From Vulcanimicrobiota bacterium (lineage in GTDB: Bacteria; Vulcanimicrobiota; Vulcanimicrobiia; Vulcanimicrobiales; Vulcanimicrobiaceae): DNA of 64,000 bases. Shown here piece by piece: positions 42,833-51,743 of this stretch (the stretch's first letter is position 1; the number at the start of each line of letters is the position of its first letter). Made by a program: the position numbers and the translations under genes. The stretch spans positions 1,116,001-1,180,000 of the forward strand of contig PMSI01000001.1 of assembly GCA_003168375.1 (NCBI GenBank). The letters are read 5' to 3'. The notes under the pieces are model-generated. The model worked only from the letters and a program-made list of their open reading frames with translations. It made no database searches and was not told where the DNA came from.

Positions 42833-44622
42833 GCGACTCTCCCGAGGGTGCCGGGGAGGATCGGAACGCCGATCAGCCGCTCGAATTCGGTCGGCGAAAG
42901 CGCCGCGCCGAAAAGATAGCCTTGCGCATCATCGCAATGCAGGTCCGCCAGCGTTGCTCGCTGCTGTTCGGTCTCGACCCCTTCCGCGACGACCCGCGCG
43001 CCGAGGCGATGCGCCGCGAAGATCACCGCCTCGGCGATGACCGAATCAGCCTGATGCGTCACGATATCGCTCACGAACGAGCGGTCGAGCTTCAACGTAT
43101 CGAAGCCGCACGTGCGCAGCACCGAGAGTGAGTTGTACCCCGTCCCGAAATCGTCGAGGGCGACCCCGATGCCGAGCGCGCGTACCTCGGCGACTTTGCG
43201 CGCCGTTCCGGTGAGGTCGGCTTGCAGCGCGCTCTCGGTGAGTTCGAGCTCCAGCAGTGCCGGATCGAGACCGGATTCGCTCAGCGCGGCGCGGACACTC
43301 TCGATGAAATCCGGTCTGGCGATGCTGTGCGCCGACACGTTGACGGCGACGCGCAGCCGTTGCCCTCGCCGCTGCCAGAGCGCATTCTGGCGGCACGCCT
43401 CGGTGAGCACGAACGCGTCGAGCTGAGCGATGAGACCCGTCTCTTCGGCGACCGGGATGAAGTCCGCGGCGCTGAACAGCAGACCGTTTCTCGGCCAGCG
43501 AACGAGCGCTTCGGAACCGATGAGGTGTCCGTCGATCGTGACGACGGGCTGATAGTGGACGAGCAGGTCGCGGCGCTGGAGCGCGCGGCGCAACCCGGAT
43601 TCGAGGCTGAAGCGGCGCACTGCAGCCGCGTGCATCGATTCTTCGAAGAAGCGATACGAACCGCGGTCGGAACGCTTCGCATGATACATTGCAGTATCGG
43701 CATTGCGGAGGAGCGAGTCGGTATCGGTGCCGTCTTGGGAATAGCAGGCGATCCCGATCGTCACGCTCACGCTGATGTCGCGGATGCCGACGCGCAGCGG
43801 CACGGCGAAGGCGTTGATGATCCTGCACGCTGCCGCCGCCGCGTCGGTCGCGGTCCCGCGGTCGAGCACGATTGCGAACTCGTCGCTTCCGCTGCGCGCC
43901 ACGAGATCGGCCATCCCCGTGAGGCTCCGCAGACGCATCGCGGCCGCTTGGAGAACCAAATCGCCCGTCGCGTGTCCTAGCGTGTCGTTGATCCGCTTGA
44001 AACCGTCGAGACCGAGAAATAGGATGGCGGCTTTGGAGTCCTGACGGTGCGCCTCGAAGCAGACGGCCGACAGCCGTTCATGGAGCTGCATCCGGTTTGC
44101 GAGTCCGGTGAGCATGTCGTGCCGAGCATTGAAGTCGAGCAGCTCCACCGCGCTCTTGCGCTCCGTAATGTCGACGACGGTCCCAACGATGCGAATCGGT
44201 TTGCCGCTGGCGTCGTCCTCACGCGCGGCGATCATCCCCACCCAGCGGATCGGCTCGCTGCCGCGGATGGTGCGATATTCGATGTGCCGCACGCGCCCCG
44301 TCTCCAAGACGGCCCTGAGATCGGCCAGGACGCGCTCCTGATCGTCGGGGTGCGCATGACAGCGGATCGCCGCCGCGCCGCGCCCGGGAGACGAATCGGC
44401 CGGTATCGGCATGCGCGCCAACGCAAACAACTCGTCCGACCAGGTCGTTCGGCCCGTCGCGAGATCGACCCAATAGTGTCCGAGGTCAATGAGGCGGTGG
44501 ACGCGCGAGTGCGCGCTGAGCGATGCGCGCAGCTCGTCGACGATCGTGACAGGATCAGGCTGAGCGACGAATGGAATCTCGCCGCGCAGCGTCCGGCCGC
44601 TCGCTATAATCGTGTCGGGCAC
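42829..44622 (-). CDS. PAS-GGDEF-EAL protein, predicted c-di-GMP phosphodiesterase (degenerate GGDEF)
   Basis: This is a 597-residue protein with one PAS/PAC domain (about 40-160, ending GTVVDITERK), then GGDEF and EAL. Here the GGDEF half is damaged: the metal Asp of the DLDGFK motif is Gly (FLGLDGFK), the signature is GSDEF, and the RxxD inhibitory site is missing (GMAD). The EAL half is complete: EALVRW, the Asn of NVSAHS, Glu in LELELTES, DDFGTGYN, KLDRSF and AEGVETEQQ. It is predicted to break down c-di-GMP. It is the first gene of the pair, and the synthase gene follows with a 4-nt GTGA overlap. Confidence 0.88.
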   Translation of the reverse strand: MPDTIIASGRTLRGEIPFVAQPDPVTIVDELRASLSAHSRVHRLIDLGHYWVDLATGRTTWSDELFALARMPIPADSSPGRGAAAIRCHAHPDDQERVLADLRAVLETGRVRHIEYRTIRGSEPIRWVGMIAAREDDASGKPIRIVGTVVDITERKSAVELLDFNARHDMLTGLANRMQLHERLSAVCFEAHRQDSKAAILFLGLDGFKRINDTLGHATGDLVLQAAAMRLRSLTGMADLVARSGSDEFAIVLDRGTATDAAAAACRIINAFAVPLRVGIRDISVSVTIGIACYSQDGTDTDSLLRNADTAMYHAKRSDRGSYRFFEESMHAAAVRRFSLESGLRRALQRRDLLVHYQPVVTIDGHLIGSEALVRWPRNGLLFSAADFIPVAEETGLIAQLDAFVLTEACRQNALWQRRGQRLRVAVNVSAHSIARPDFIESVRAALSESGLDPALLELELTESALQADLTGTARKVAEVRALGIGVALDDFGTGYNSLSVLRTCGFDTLKLDRSFVSDIVTHQADSVIAEAVIFAAHRLGARVVAEGVETEQQRATLADLHCDDAQGYLFGAALSPTEFERLIGVPILPGTLGRVA

Positions 44623-44738
44623 CGATCGAGGATAGTCCGCTGCGGTAACGCGGGGGATACGGCCCGCCGCGTTACCACCGCGACACCGTCGTTCGAGGGT
44701 GTGGCAGTAACTTGGCGGTCTTCCGCAAAGATACGGAG

Positions 44739-46805
44739 GTGCATTCGATTCGTGTTGCCGTGCGCTTCCTTGGTGCTGCGGCGCTTACCGCGCTTATTGC
44801 GACTTCGCTTCCTCATCTCGCCGTCGGCGCGCCCGCGGGCGGGTCGAGCGCCAATGCGAAGGTGCTCGACCTTGCCAACCTCGATCCGACCTGCAAGGCG
44901 TGCGACGACTTCTACCAGTTCGCGACCGGCGGGTGGATAAAGAAGAACCCGATCCCCGCGGGGCATGCTTCCTGGGGCGGCTTCGCTGAGTTGGCCGATC
45001 AGAACCGCGCCGTTCTGACCTCGATCCTCGAGGACGCGGCGAAGGTCACGAACGCACCGGCCGGGAGCGATACGCAGAAGATCGGTTCGTTCTATCGCGC
45101 GTGCATGGACGAGGCCGGCATCGAGAAGGCGGGCACGGCACCGATCGACTCGATGCTAGCCGACATCAACGGCGTCAGCTCGATTCCGACCGTCGTTGCC
45201 GAGGTCGGCAAGCTGCACGTGGTCGGGGTCAACGGTGGGCTCAACTTCGGTTCGAGCGCTGACACCAAGGACTCATCGAAGCAGATCGCGGCGCTCAGCC
45301 TGGGCGGCACGGGTCTGCCCGATCGCGACTACTACCTCAAAGACACGGAGCGCTTCGCGGCGATCCGCAAGGCGTACCACATCTACGTCGCCACGCAGCT
45401 CGCGAACCTCGGCGAACAACAGGCCGCGGCGGAGACCGACGCCGACGGCATCATCGCGCTCGAGACAGCGATCGCCAAAGCGACGCCGCCGCGCGAAGAG
45501 ATGCGCGATCCGGCCTCGACCTACCATCCGATGCCCGTCACCCAGCTGGCCACGCTCGCGCCGCACGTGCCGTGGGCGTCGTACTTCGCGACCTTCAACG
45601 CGCCGGCGTTCACCATCGTCGACGTCGGAATTCCGCCGTACGTCACGGCGTACGACGGTTTGCTCGTCTCGACGCCGTTGCCGACGTGGAAGGCCTACCT
45701 CCGCTACAAGGTCGCTGACGCGTATGCGAACGCGCTGGCGAAGCGGTTCGCCGACGCGTCGTTCGCGTTCCGCAGCACGACGCTCACCGGCGTGAAGGAA
45801 CAGCTCCCGCGCTCGCAGCGCTGCACCGCCGCCGCCGACGCATCGCTGCGTGACGTGCTCGGCAAGACCTACGTCGAAAAGGCGTTCCCGCCCGCTGCGA
45901 AGACGCGCGCGCTCGCGCTCGTCAACAACCTGCAGGGCGTGCTCCACGACGACATCGAGTCGCTCGACTGGATGAGCGCGCCGACCAAGACGCGCGCGAT
46001 CGAGAAGCTCAGCGCGTTCACGAAGAAGATCGGCTATCCGGACAAGTGGGTGGACTTTTCCGCCCTCACGGTCACCGACGGCCCGTACGCAAACGACCTC
46101 ATGGCGGTGCGTCGCTTCCAAAGCGCCCGCAACATCGTGCGGATCGGCCGGACCACGGACCGCACGCTGTTCGGCATGACGCCCGCGACGGTCAACGCAT
46201 ACTACAGCCCCTCCGACAACGAGATCGTGTTTCCGGCCGGGATCCTGCAGCCGCCGTTCTTCAACCCCGCCGCCGACGACGCCATAAACTACGGCGCGAT
46301 CGGCGCGGTGATCGGGCACGAGATGACGCACGGCTTCGACGATCAGGGCAAGCAGTACGACGCGAAGGGCAACCTGAGCGATTGGTGGACGCCGGCGGAC
46401 AGCGCCGCGTTCAAGAAGCGCGCGCAGTGCATCGTCGATGAGTTCAGTGCGCTCGAGCCGTTCCCGGGCGTGCATGCGAAGGGCGAGAACCTGCAGGGTG
46501 AGGCGATCGCCGACCTCGGCGGACTCACCATCGCGTACAAGGCCTTCGAGCGTACCCCGCAGGCGAAGGAGCACAAGATGATCGACGGCTACACGCCGGA
46601 GCAGCGCTTCTTCCTCTCCTACGCACAGGTCTGGCGCGGATCGCAGACGGAGGCCATGATCCGTCAGCTCGCGCTCACCGACCCGCATCCGAACCCGCGC
46701 CTGCGCGTGATCGGCACGCTCTCGAACATGCCGGAGTTCCGCGCAGCGTTCAAGTGCGCCGCCGGCACGGCGATGGTCCGCCAGGAGAGCTGCCAGATCT
46801 GGTAG
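44739..46805 (+). CDS. Secreted M13-family (neprilysin-like) zinc metallopeptidase
   Basis: This is a 688-residue peptidase. An N-terminal signal (VRFLGAAALTALIATSLPHLAVGA) is followed by the M13 N-terminal domain (DDFYQFATGGWIKKNPIP). The M13 catalytic motifs are VNAYYSPSDNEIVFPAGILQPP, the zinc site IGHEMTHGFDDQG (about 524-536), GEAIADLGG (the third zinc ligand Glu) and a C-terminal Cys pair, FKCAAGT ... ESCQIW. The enzyme should cut peptides in the periplasm or outside. The start is uncertain: GGAGG overlaps GTG 44739, and in-frame GTG 44760 is the alternative closest to the signal. Confidence 0.9.
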   Translation: MHSIRVAVRFLGAAALTALIATSLPHLAVGAPAGGSSANAKVLDLANLDPTCKACDDFYQFATGGWIKKNPIPAGHASWGGFAELADQNRAVLTSILEDAAKVTNAPAGSDTQKIGSFYRACMDEAGIEKAGTAPIDSMLADINGVSSIPTVVAEVGKLHVVGVNGGLNFGSSADTKDSSKQIAALSLGGTGLPDRDYYLKDTERFAAIRKAYHIYVATQLANLGEQQAAAETDADGIIALETAIAKATPPREEMRDPASTYHPMPVTQLATLAPHVPWASYFATFNAPAFTIVDVGIPPYVTAYDGLLVSTPLPTWKAYLRYKVADAYANALAKRFADASFAFRSTTLTGVKEQLPRSQRCTAAADASLRDVLGKTYVEKAFPPAAKTRALALVNNLQGVLHDDIESLDWMSAPTKTRAIEKLSAFTKKIGYPDKWVDFSALTVTDGPYANDLMAVRRFQSARNIVRIGRTTDRTLFGMTPATVNAYYSPSDNEIVFPAGILQPPFFNPAADDAINYGAIGAVIGHEMTHGFDDQGKQYDAKGNLSDWWTPADSAAFKKRAQCIVDEFSALEPFPGVHAKGENLQGEAIADLGGLTIAYKAFERTPQAKEHKMIDGYTPEQRFFLSYAQVWRGSQTEAMIRQLALTDPHPNPRLRVIGTLSNMPEFRAAFKCAAGTAMVRQESCQIW

Positions 46806-46824
46806 CTCGCCCGCCGAGTGCCTT

Positions 46825-46863
46825 GAGCCGTCAGTCCGCCTTCTTGCGGTCTGACGGCTCTTT
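46825..46863 (+). terminator. Intrinsic terminator after the M13 peptidase gene
   Basis: GAGCCGTCAG pairs with CTGACGGCTC over a 16-nt loop, followed by TTT. It lies directly after the stop and probably also marks the end of the opposite-strand small gene. Confidence 0.8.
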
Positions 46864-47022
46864 CGCGCGTGGCTTCGGCGGCTTCCGAAACCCGAACCCG
46901 AACACGGCCGAATACGTCGGATCGCGCATTGGTTGGCCAGCATCGTCCACCTGGGGCGAGTCGGGCGCGTTCGGATCCATCCGTTTGGGATCGAGATAGC
47001 AGGTGACGTCAATGTTCTTCAT
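46831..47022 (-). CDS. Possible small hypothetical protein
   Basis: This 63-codon frame from ATG 47022 is convergent with the M13 gene. It reads MKNIDVTCYLDPKRMDPN then SPQVDDAGQPMRDPTYSAV, with a charged Pro/Arg/Lys-rich tail. It has no recognised family, and its stop falls inside the hairpin of the opposite gene. A frame this short may be fortuitous, although the composition is not extreme. Confidence 0.35.
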   Translation of the reverse strand: MKNIDVTCYLDPKRMDPNAPDSPQVDDAGQPMRDPTYSAVFGFGFRKPPKPRAKEPSDRKKAD

Positions 47023-47182
47023 CGTGTTTCTGATAAGACTCCGAGAGCGCGGCTGGCGGTTGCGAGGATGAGCGGACCGATGGTTAGTATCCATGACGCA
47101 CCCATGGATCGATAAGATCATACGCAACGTACGGAGCGCAATACCGAAGTTGCACGTGCGGGTCGCCTGCCGGCTGCGGCGT

Positions 47183-47647
47183 TCAGAGGCCGAGCTCGGT
47201 CAGCCCTGGATAGTCCTTCGGACGCGGGCCGAGCGGCCAGGTGAACTTGCGCTCGGCCTCGGTGATCGGGACGTCGTTGATGCTGGCTTCGCGGCGTCGC
47301 ATCAGGCCGTGCTCGTCGAACTCCCATTGCTCGTTCCCGTGCGAGCGGAACCAGTTCCCGGACTCGTCGTGGAACTCGTATTGGAACCGCACCGCGATCC
47401 GGTTGCCGTCGAAGGCCCACAGCTCTTTGATAAGCCGGTAATCCAGCTCGCGGGACCACTTGCGCTGGAGAAACGCGACGATCGCTTCCCGGCCCGCAAA
47501 GAACTCCGCGCGGTTGCGCCACCGGCTGTCTTCGGTGTACGCCTGCGCGACGCGCTCGGGTTCGCGCGCGTTCCAGGCGTCTTCGGCCAGGCGCGCCTTC
47601 AGCGCGGCGGTCTCGCGAGTGAACGGCGGTAGGGGCGGTCTGGACAT
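47183..47647 (-). CDS. DUF1348 / SnoaL-like (NTF2-fold) protein
   Basis: This 154-residue protein matches the DUF1348 family, a group within the NTF2-like superfamily: [56 protein letters not shown], then [19 protein letters not shown] and a [15 protein letters not shown] ending. The fold forms a small pocket with Trp and His lining it. The chemistry is unknown. It is in the same direction as the PQQ dehydrogenase upstream (gap 66 bp). Confidence 0.88.
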   Translation of the reverse strand: MSRPPLPPFTRETAALKARLAEDAWNAREPERVAQAYTEDSRWRNRAEFFAGREAIVAFLQRKWSRELDYRLIKELWAFDGNRIAVRFQYEFHDESGNWFRSHGNEQWEFDEHGLMRRREASINDVPITEAERKFTWPLGPRPKDYPGLTELGL

Positions 47648-47713
47648 GACGCGATACCTCGTGGCGGCGCGATAGGTCCTCGCGCAGAAGGATCTCTCCG
47701 GACCCGCTCATCG

Positions 47714-49813
47714 TTACCGCGTCGGCTGCGGCCTCGGCGCCATCGTCATCGGGATCCCCGTGGGAGCCGGCGACCCCAGCTTGAAGATCGCGACGGTGTC
47801 ACCGTAGGGGAACGTGAGCTGGAAGTTTCCGCCGGCGGCGACGGCGATGTACTGCTGCCCGTTGACCTCGTAGCTGATCGGCGGTGCGTTCACGCCGGCA
47901 CCGAGGTTGTAGCGCCACAAGCGGGTTCCGGCCTTCGCGTCGAGAGCGTCGAACCAGCCGTTTCCCTCACCGAAGAACACGAGATTGCCGGCCGTCGCGA
48001 GCGCGCCGCCGATGAGCGGCTGCGGCGTCATGTACGTCCACGCGATCTTCCCGGTCTCCGTGTCGATCGCCACGAAGCGCCCGTCTTGCACTCCGTGCGG
48101 CTCGACGTTCGAGAATGCGCTCCCGAGCCGAATGCGGCCCTTCTGATACGCTTCACGCTGCGTGGAGAACCGCATCAGCTGATCCATGCCGAGCACGTAG
48201 ACGTAGTGCGTGTCGGGCGAGTACGCGGGCGGCGACCACTCGGCGCCGCCATTCGCGCCGGGCAGCATGACGACGCCCTTTTTCGTCGGCTGGCTGAACA
48301 TGTTCTTCGACATCGCGACGTACGGATCCGACTTGCGGATCAGCTTGCCGTTTCGCCGATCGACGATGAAGAACCAGCCCACCTTGCCGGCTTCGCCGGC
48401 GGCGGGTATCGTCTGACCGTTCTGGTGAACGTCGAACAGCACGACGTTGCTGGCGGCATCGTAGTCCCACACGTCGTGCTTGATCTCCTGATAGCCCCAT
48501 TTCAGTTTGCCGGTGTGGACGTCGAGCGCGACGATCGAGTCGCTCCACTTGTTGTCGCCGGGCCGATAGCTGCCGTTGAGATCCGGATTCGGATTACCGG
48601 TGGCGAAGATTACAAGCCCGAGCTGCGGGTCGATCGCGGGCGTCGTCCACACCATTCCGCCGCCGCGCTTCCAGGAATCACCACCGTACGTCTTGGGGTC
48701 GGTCGAGTTCCAGCGCCAGCGCTGCTTGCCGTTGCGCGCGTCGTATGCTGCGACGAAGCCGCGAATTGGCCACTCGCCGCCCGCGCTCCCGACGATCACC
48801 ATGCCGTCGTACACCTGCGGGGTCATCGTCTCCGAGTAGCCGACCGACGGATCGGCGACCGTGCTCTGCCAACGCGACTTGCCGGTCACCGCGTCGAGCG
48901 CAAGCAGCTTGTCGTCGAGCGTCAGCACGTACACCATGCCGTAGCCGACCGCGGCGCCGCGGTTGACGGGACCGCAGCAGACCTGGAACGATCCCAGGCT
49001 GTAGGTGCTGTCCCAGATCGTGCGCCCGTTGGTCGCGTCGAGCGCCATCGTCTTCATCTTGTTGTCGACGGTCGGCGTCGTGATGTACATGACGCCGTTG
49101 ACGACGATCGGCGTGGTCTCGAAGCTCGCCGTCATCCCCGTCTGCGCGATCCCGGCGAGCTGCAGCGACCCGACATTGCCGGCATCGATCTGCGTGAGCG
49201 GCGAGTAGCGCGCGTTGTCGTAGGTCCGGCCGGGCAGCACCCAGTTGGCGCCGGCGCTCTGAGCGCCGGTCATCATCGCGTCGGAGACGACGACGTCCGC
49301 GCCGCGCGGCAGCCGCGCATACACTTTGTTCTGCGGCGGCGCGCTGCGCACGATCTCGTTGTTGTTGTTCGCGGGTCCCGGCGCGTTCGTGCCGTGCAGC
49401 GAAACCTGCGCGAGCACGCCCGGCGTCAGCGGCTGGTCACCGGCGGGATAGCCGTTGCGCGAGAGCAGGTACGCGACGACGTCGAGGTATTGCTGCTGGC
49501 TGAGCGAGCCGGGTTTGTCCGCCGGCATCTGCGTGTGGATGAAATTGTACAGGGACGCTGCGGTGCCCGACTTGCCGACGTACGCCTGGAACACCGCGCC
49601 GACGAGCGCCGGCCCGGATTGGCCCTGCAGATTGACGCCGTGACACTGCGAACATTTGGCGCTGTAGACGGCCGCACCGGCCGCCGCCTGGGCCTGGGTG
49701 TAGTGCCCGGTGCGCTGCGCCTCCGAGATGGATCCGGCTAGCAGCACGCCGGCGATCGCCGTGAGCCCGGCGACGACGAGTTTTGCGTTGCGTGACGAGC
49801 GGGCAGTGCGCAT
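47714..49813 (-). CDS. PQQ-dependent dehydrogenase with N-terminal cytochrome c domain
   Basis: This is a 699-residue periplasmic quinoprotein. After the signal, a cytochrome c domain carries the heme motif CSQCH (54-58) and a distal Met candidate in THTQMPADKPGSL. An eight-bladed propeller follows, with repeated W motifs (GKQRWRW, GKLKWGY, GTRLWRY), the adjacent-Cys pair in FQVCCGPVNRG expected for PQQ binding, and the catalytic WDYDAASN. Quinohaemoprotein alcohol dehydrogenases normally put the cytochrome at the C-terminus, so the order is reversed here. It probably oxidises an alcohol or sugar. Electrons could pass to the heme and then to the cupredoxin (34670-35044). Confidence 0.88.
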   Translation of the reverse strand: MRTARSSRNAKLVVAGLTAIAGVLLAGSISEAQRTGHYTQAQAAAGAAVYSAKCSQCHGVNLQGQSGPALVGAVFQAYVGKSGTAASLYNFIHTQMPADKPGSLSQQQYLDVVAYLLSRNGYPAGDQPLTPGVLAQVSLHGTNAPGPANNNNEIVRSAPPQNKVYARLPRGADVVVSDAMMTGAQSAGANWVLPGRTYDNARYSPLTQIDAGNVGSLQLAGIAQTGMTASFETTPIVVNGVMYITTPTVDNKMKTMALDATNGRTIWDSTYSLGSFQVCCGPVNRGAAVGYGMVYVLTLDDKLLALDAVTGKSRWQSTVADPSVGYSETMTPQVYDGMVIVGSAGGEWPIRGFVAAYDARNGKQRWRWNSTDPKTYGGDSWKRGGGMVWTTPAIDPQLGLVIFATGNPNPDLNGSYRPGDNKWSDSIVALDVHTGKLKWGYQEIKHDVWDYDAASNVVLFDVHQNGQTIPAAGEAGKVGWFFIVDRRNGKLIRKSDPYVAMSKNMFSQPTKKGVVMLPGANGGAEWSPPAYSPDTHYVYVLGMDQLMRFSTQREAYQKGRIRLGSAFSNVEPHGVQDGRFVAIDTETGKIAWTYMTPQPLIGGALATAGNLVFFGEGNGWFDALDAKAGTRLWRYNLGAGVNAPPISYEVNGQQYIAVAAGGNFQLTFPYGDTVAIFKLGSPAPTGIPMTMAPRPQPTR

Positions 49814-49946
49814 GGGTACTCCTCCAGGGGAGCGGGCGTGCGAACTCGTTCGAACGACAAGCTGCCCTCCCCCGGCAGGCGAGCGGACGCCGATCCGGTT
49901 GGCCGGGATGACGGGCCCAGGCTACCATCGAACGCTCCACGGCGTA

Positions 49947-50450
49947 GTGAAAATCGCCGTCTTTGGTTCCGGCTCCATCTACGAAGCCGCCCTTCGCGCG
50001 TGCCTGCGGCACGAGATCGACGTCGTCGACGTGGCCGATTGCGACGTGCTGCTGCTCGCGAACTACACGCGCATTCTGAAGGCGGCCGATCGGGCGGTTC
50101 CGCGGGTCGGAGCGCTGTGCTTCCATCCGAGCGTGCTGCCGCGGCATCGCGGGCGCGACTCCGTCTATTGGACGGTCAAGATGGGCGACCCGGCATGCGG
50201 TGTGTCGTGGTTCTGGATCGACGAGGGGATCGACACCGGCGACGTCGCGGGGAGCGTTGAGGTAGCACGGCCCGAGGCGGCGCGGCCGCGCGAGCTCTAC
50301 GAGGAGACGCTGGTCCCGCTGGGCGAGATGATCCTCGACACGCTGCTGGGTCAGTTCAAACTCGGCGTCTTCCCGCGGCATCCGCAAGACGAACGCCTCG
50401 CGACCTACGAACCGCCCCGTCCGAAACCAGCCCCCGTCGTCGAGCGCTAA
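49947..50450 (+). CDS. Short formyltransferase-like protein
   Basis: This 167-residue protein has the C-terminal core of the formyl_transf_N family: FHPSVLPRHRGRDSVYWTVKMGDPACGVSWFWIDEGIDTGDV. It keeps the His and Asp of the N-H-D catalytic triad (HPS and DTGD), but the Asn position is occupied by Cys (ALCFHPS). The family is normally 190-220 residues; here the N-terminal Rossmann strands are compressed (VKIAVFGSGSIYEAALRACL). It may act on a sugar nucleotide or amino group, or be inactive. The start GTG 49947 is chosen at the first Rossmann strand. Confidence 0.6.
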   Translation: MKIAVFGSGSIYEAALRACLRHEIDVVDVADCDVLLLANYTRILKAADRAVPRVGALCFHPSVLPRHRGRDSVYWTVKMGDPACGVSWFWIDEGIDTGDVAGSVEVARPEAARPRELYEETLVPLGEMILDTLLGQFKLGVFPRHPQDERLATYEPPRPKPAPVVER

Positions 50451-50482
50451 GAGCCGCTCCGACCGCGACGAGTCGACCGACG

Positions 50483-51715
50483 TTGGACCGGCTGACCTTT
50501 CTCACGGCGATCGCGTCGACGGCGCTCGCAGCCAACGCTCCGCCGGCTGCGCGTCCGTGGTCGCGCGGCTCGCTCGAGATCCATCACATCTCGGCCGGGC
50601 GCGGCAATGCGACGCTGTGTGTTTTTCCCGATGGCACGACGCTGCTGATCGACGCCGGCGCGGTGCGCGGCAACCCGGCGCTGCTCGCGCCGCTGCGCCC
50701 CGATGGATCGCGCCGCCCCGGCGAATGGATCGGGCGTTACGTGCAGCGCCGCCTCGCCGAAACGGGGCTTCCGGCGCTCGACGTCGCGCTGCTCACGCAC
50801 TTTCATCCGGACCACATGGGCGACATCACCGACGATTCACCGCGCTCGCGTTTGGGACCGTACCGGCTGTCCGGCATCACCGACGTCGCCGAGCTGGTGC
50901 CGATTCGTCGCATGATCGACCGCGACTATCCGCGGTACGACTATCCCGCAACGCGCCATGACGCGACGATGGAGAACTATCGTGCGTTCGTTGCTTCAGG
51001 CGCAGGCCGTGGGATGCGCACGGAGCGCTTCGCCGCCGGCAGCTCGCGGCAACTCCGCCTCCAACACGCCGCGGCCGCATTTCCGTCGTTCGCCGTGCGC
51101 AACGTCGCAGCGAACGGCGAGGTGTGGAGCGGTCGCGGCGACACCGCGCTGCCGCACTTTCCGTCGCCGGGCTCGCTGCGTCCCGAAGACCTCCCCGACG
51201 AGAACATGTGCTCGTGCGCGCTGAAGATTGCGTTCGGTCCGTTCGCCTACTTCGCCGGTGGCGATCTCACCGACGCGACCGCCGACGGCGACCTTCCGTG
51301 GCGCGATGTCGAGACGCCGGCCGCGCAAGCCGCCGGTCACGTCGACGTCGCCGCCGTCGACCATCATGGGTATTACGACGCCGCCGGCGCCGGGTTCGTG
51401 CGCGCGTTGCGCCCGCGCGTGTTCGTGATCCAAGCCTGGCACGTGACGCACCCTGCGCTCTCGACGCTGGACCGCCTTTACAGCACGCGGCTGTACGCGG
51501 GCGAGCGCGACGTCTTCGTGACGGCGCTGGTCCCTGCAAGCGCGGCGGTGAACGAGCGTCTGACCGGACGCCTGCGAAGCACGTCGGGTCACGTCGTCGT
51601 CCGCATCGCACCCGGCGGGCGGACGTACCAGGTCGACGTCGTCGACGACCGTGACGAGTCCGATCGCGTCCTGGCGACGTTCGGACCGTTCGACTCGACC
51701 GCCGGCTCGGGGTGA
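50483..51715 (+). CDS. Secreted metallo-beta-lactamase-fold hydrolase
   Basis: This 410-residue protein has a short hydrophobic N-terminus and a beta-lactamase-fold domain. The metal motif HFHPDHMGD (about 107-115) gives the HxHxDH set, and a VDHHGYYDAAG His pair occurs later, as in ComEC/Rec2-like or competence-type MBL hydrolases. The first helix is weak, so export is uncertain. It sits in the same direction as the formyltransferase-like gene and the DGLPVVPPT-family gene, with gaps of 30 bp or so. The substrate cannot be predicted. Confidence 0.7.
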   Translation: MDRLTFLTAIASTALAANAPPAARPWSRGSLEIHHISAGRGNATLCVFPDGTTLLIDAGAVRGNPALLAPLRPDGSRRPGEWIGRYVQRRLAETGLPALDVALLTHFHPDHMGDITDDSPRSRLGPYRLSGITDVAELVPIRRMIDRDYPRYDYPATRHDATMENYRAFVASGAGRGMRTERFAAGSSRQLRLQHAAAAFPSFAVRNVAANGEVWSGRGDTALPHFPSPGSLRPEDLPDENMCSCALKIAFGPFAYFAGGDLTDATADGDLPWRDVETPAAQAAGHVDVAAVDHHGYYDAAGAGFVRALRPRVFVIQAWHVTHPALSTLDRLYSTRLYAGERDVFVTALVPASAAVNERLTGRLRSTSGHVVVRIAPGGRTYQVDVVDDRDESDRVLATFGPFDSTAGSG

Positions 51716-51743
51716 CCGCGCGGTAGACGTCTAAGCTTCCGGC

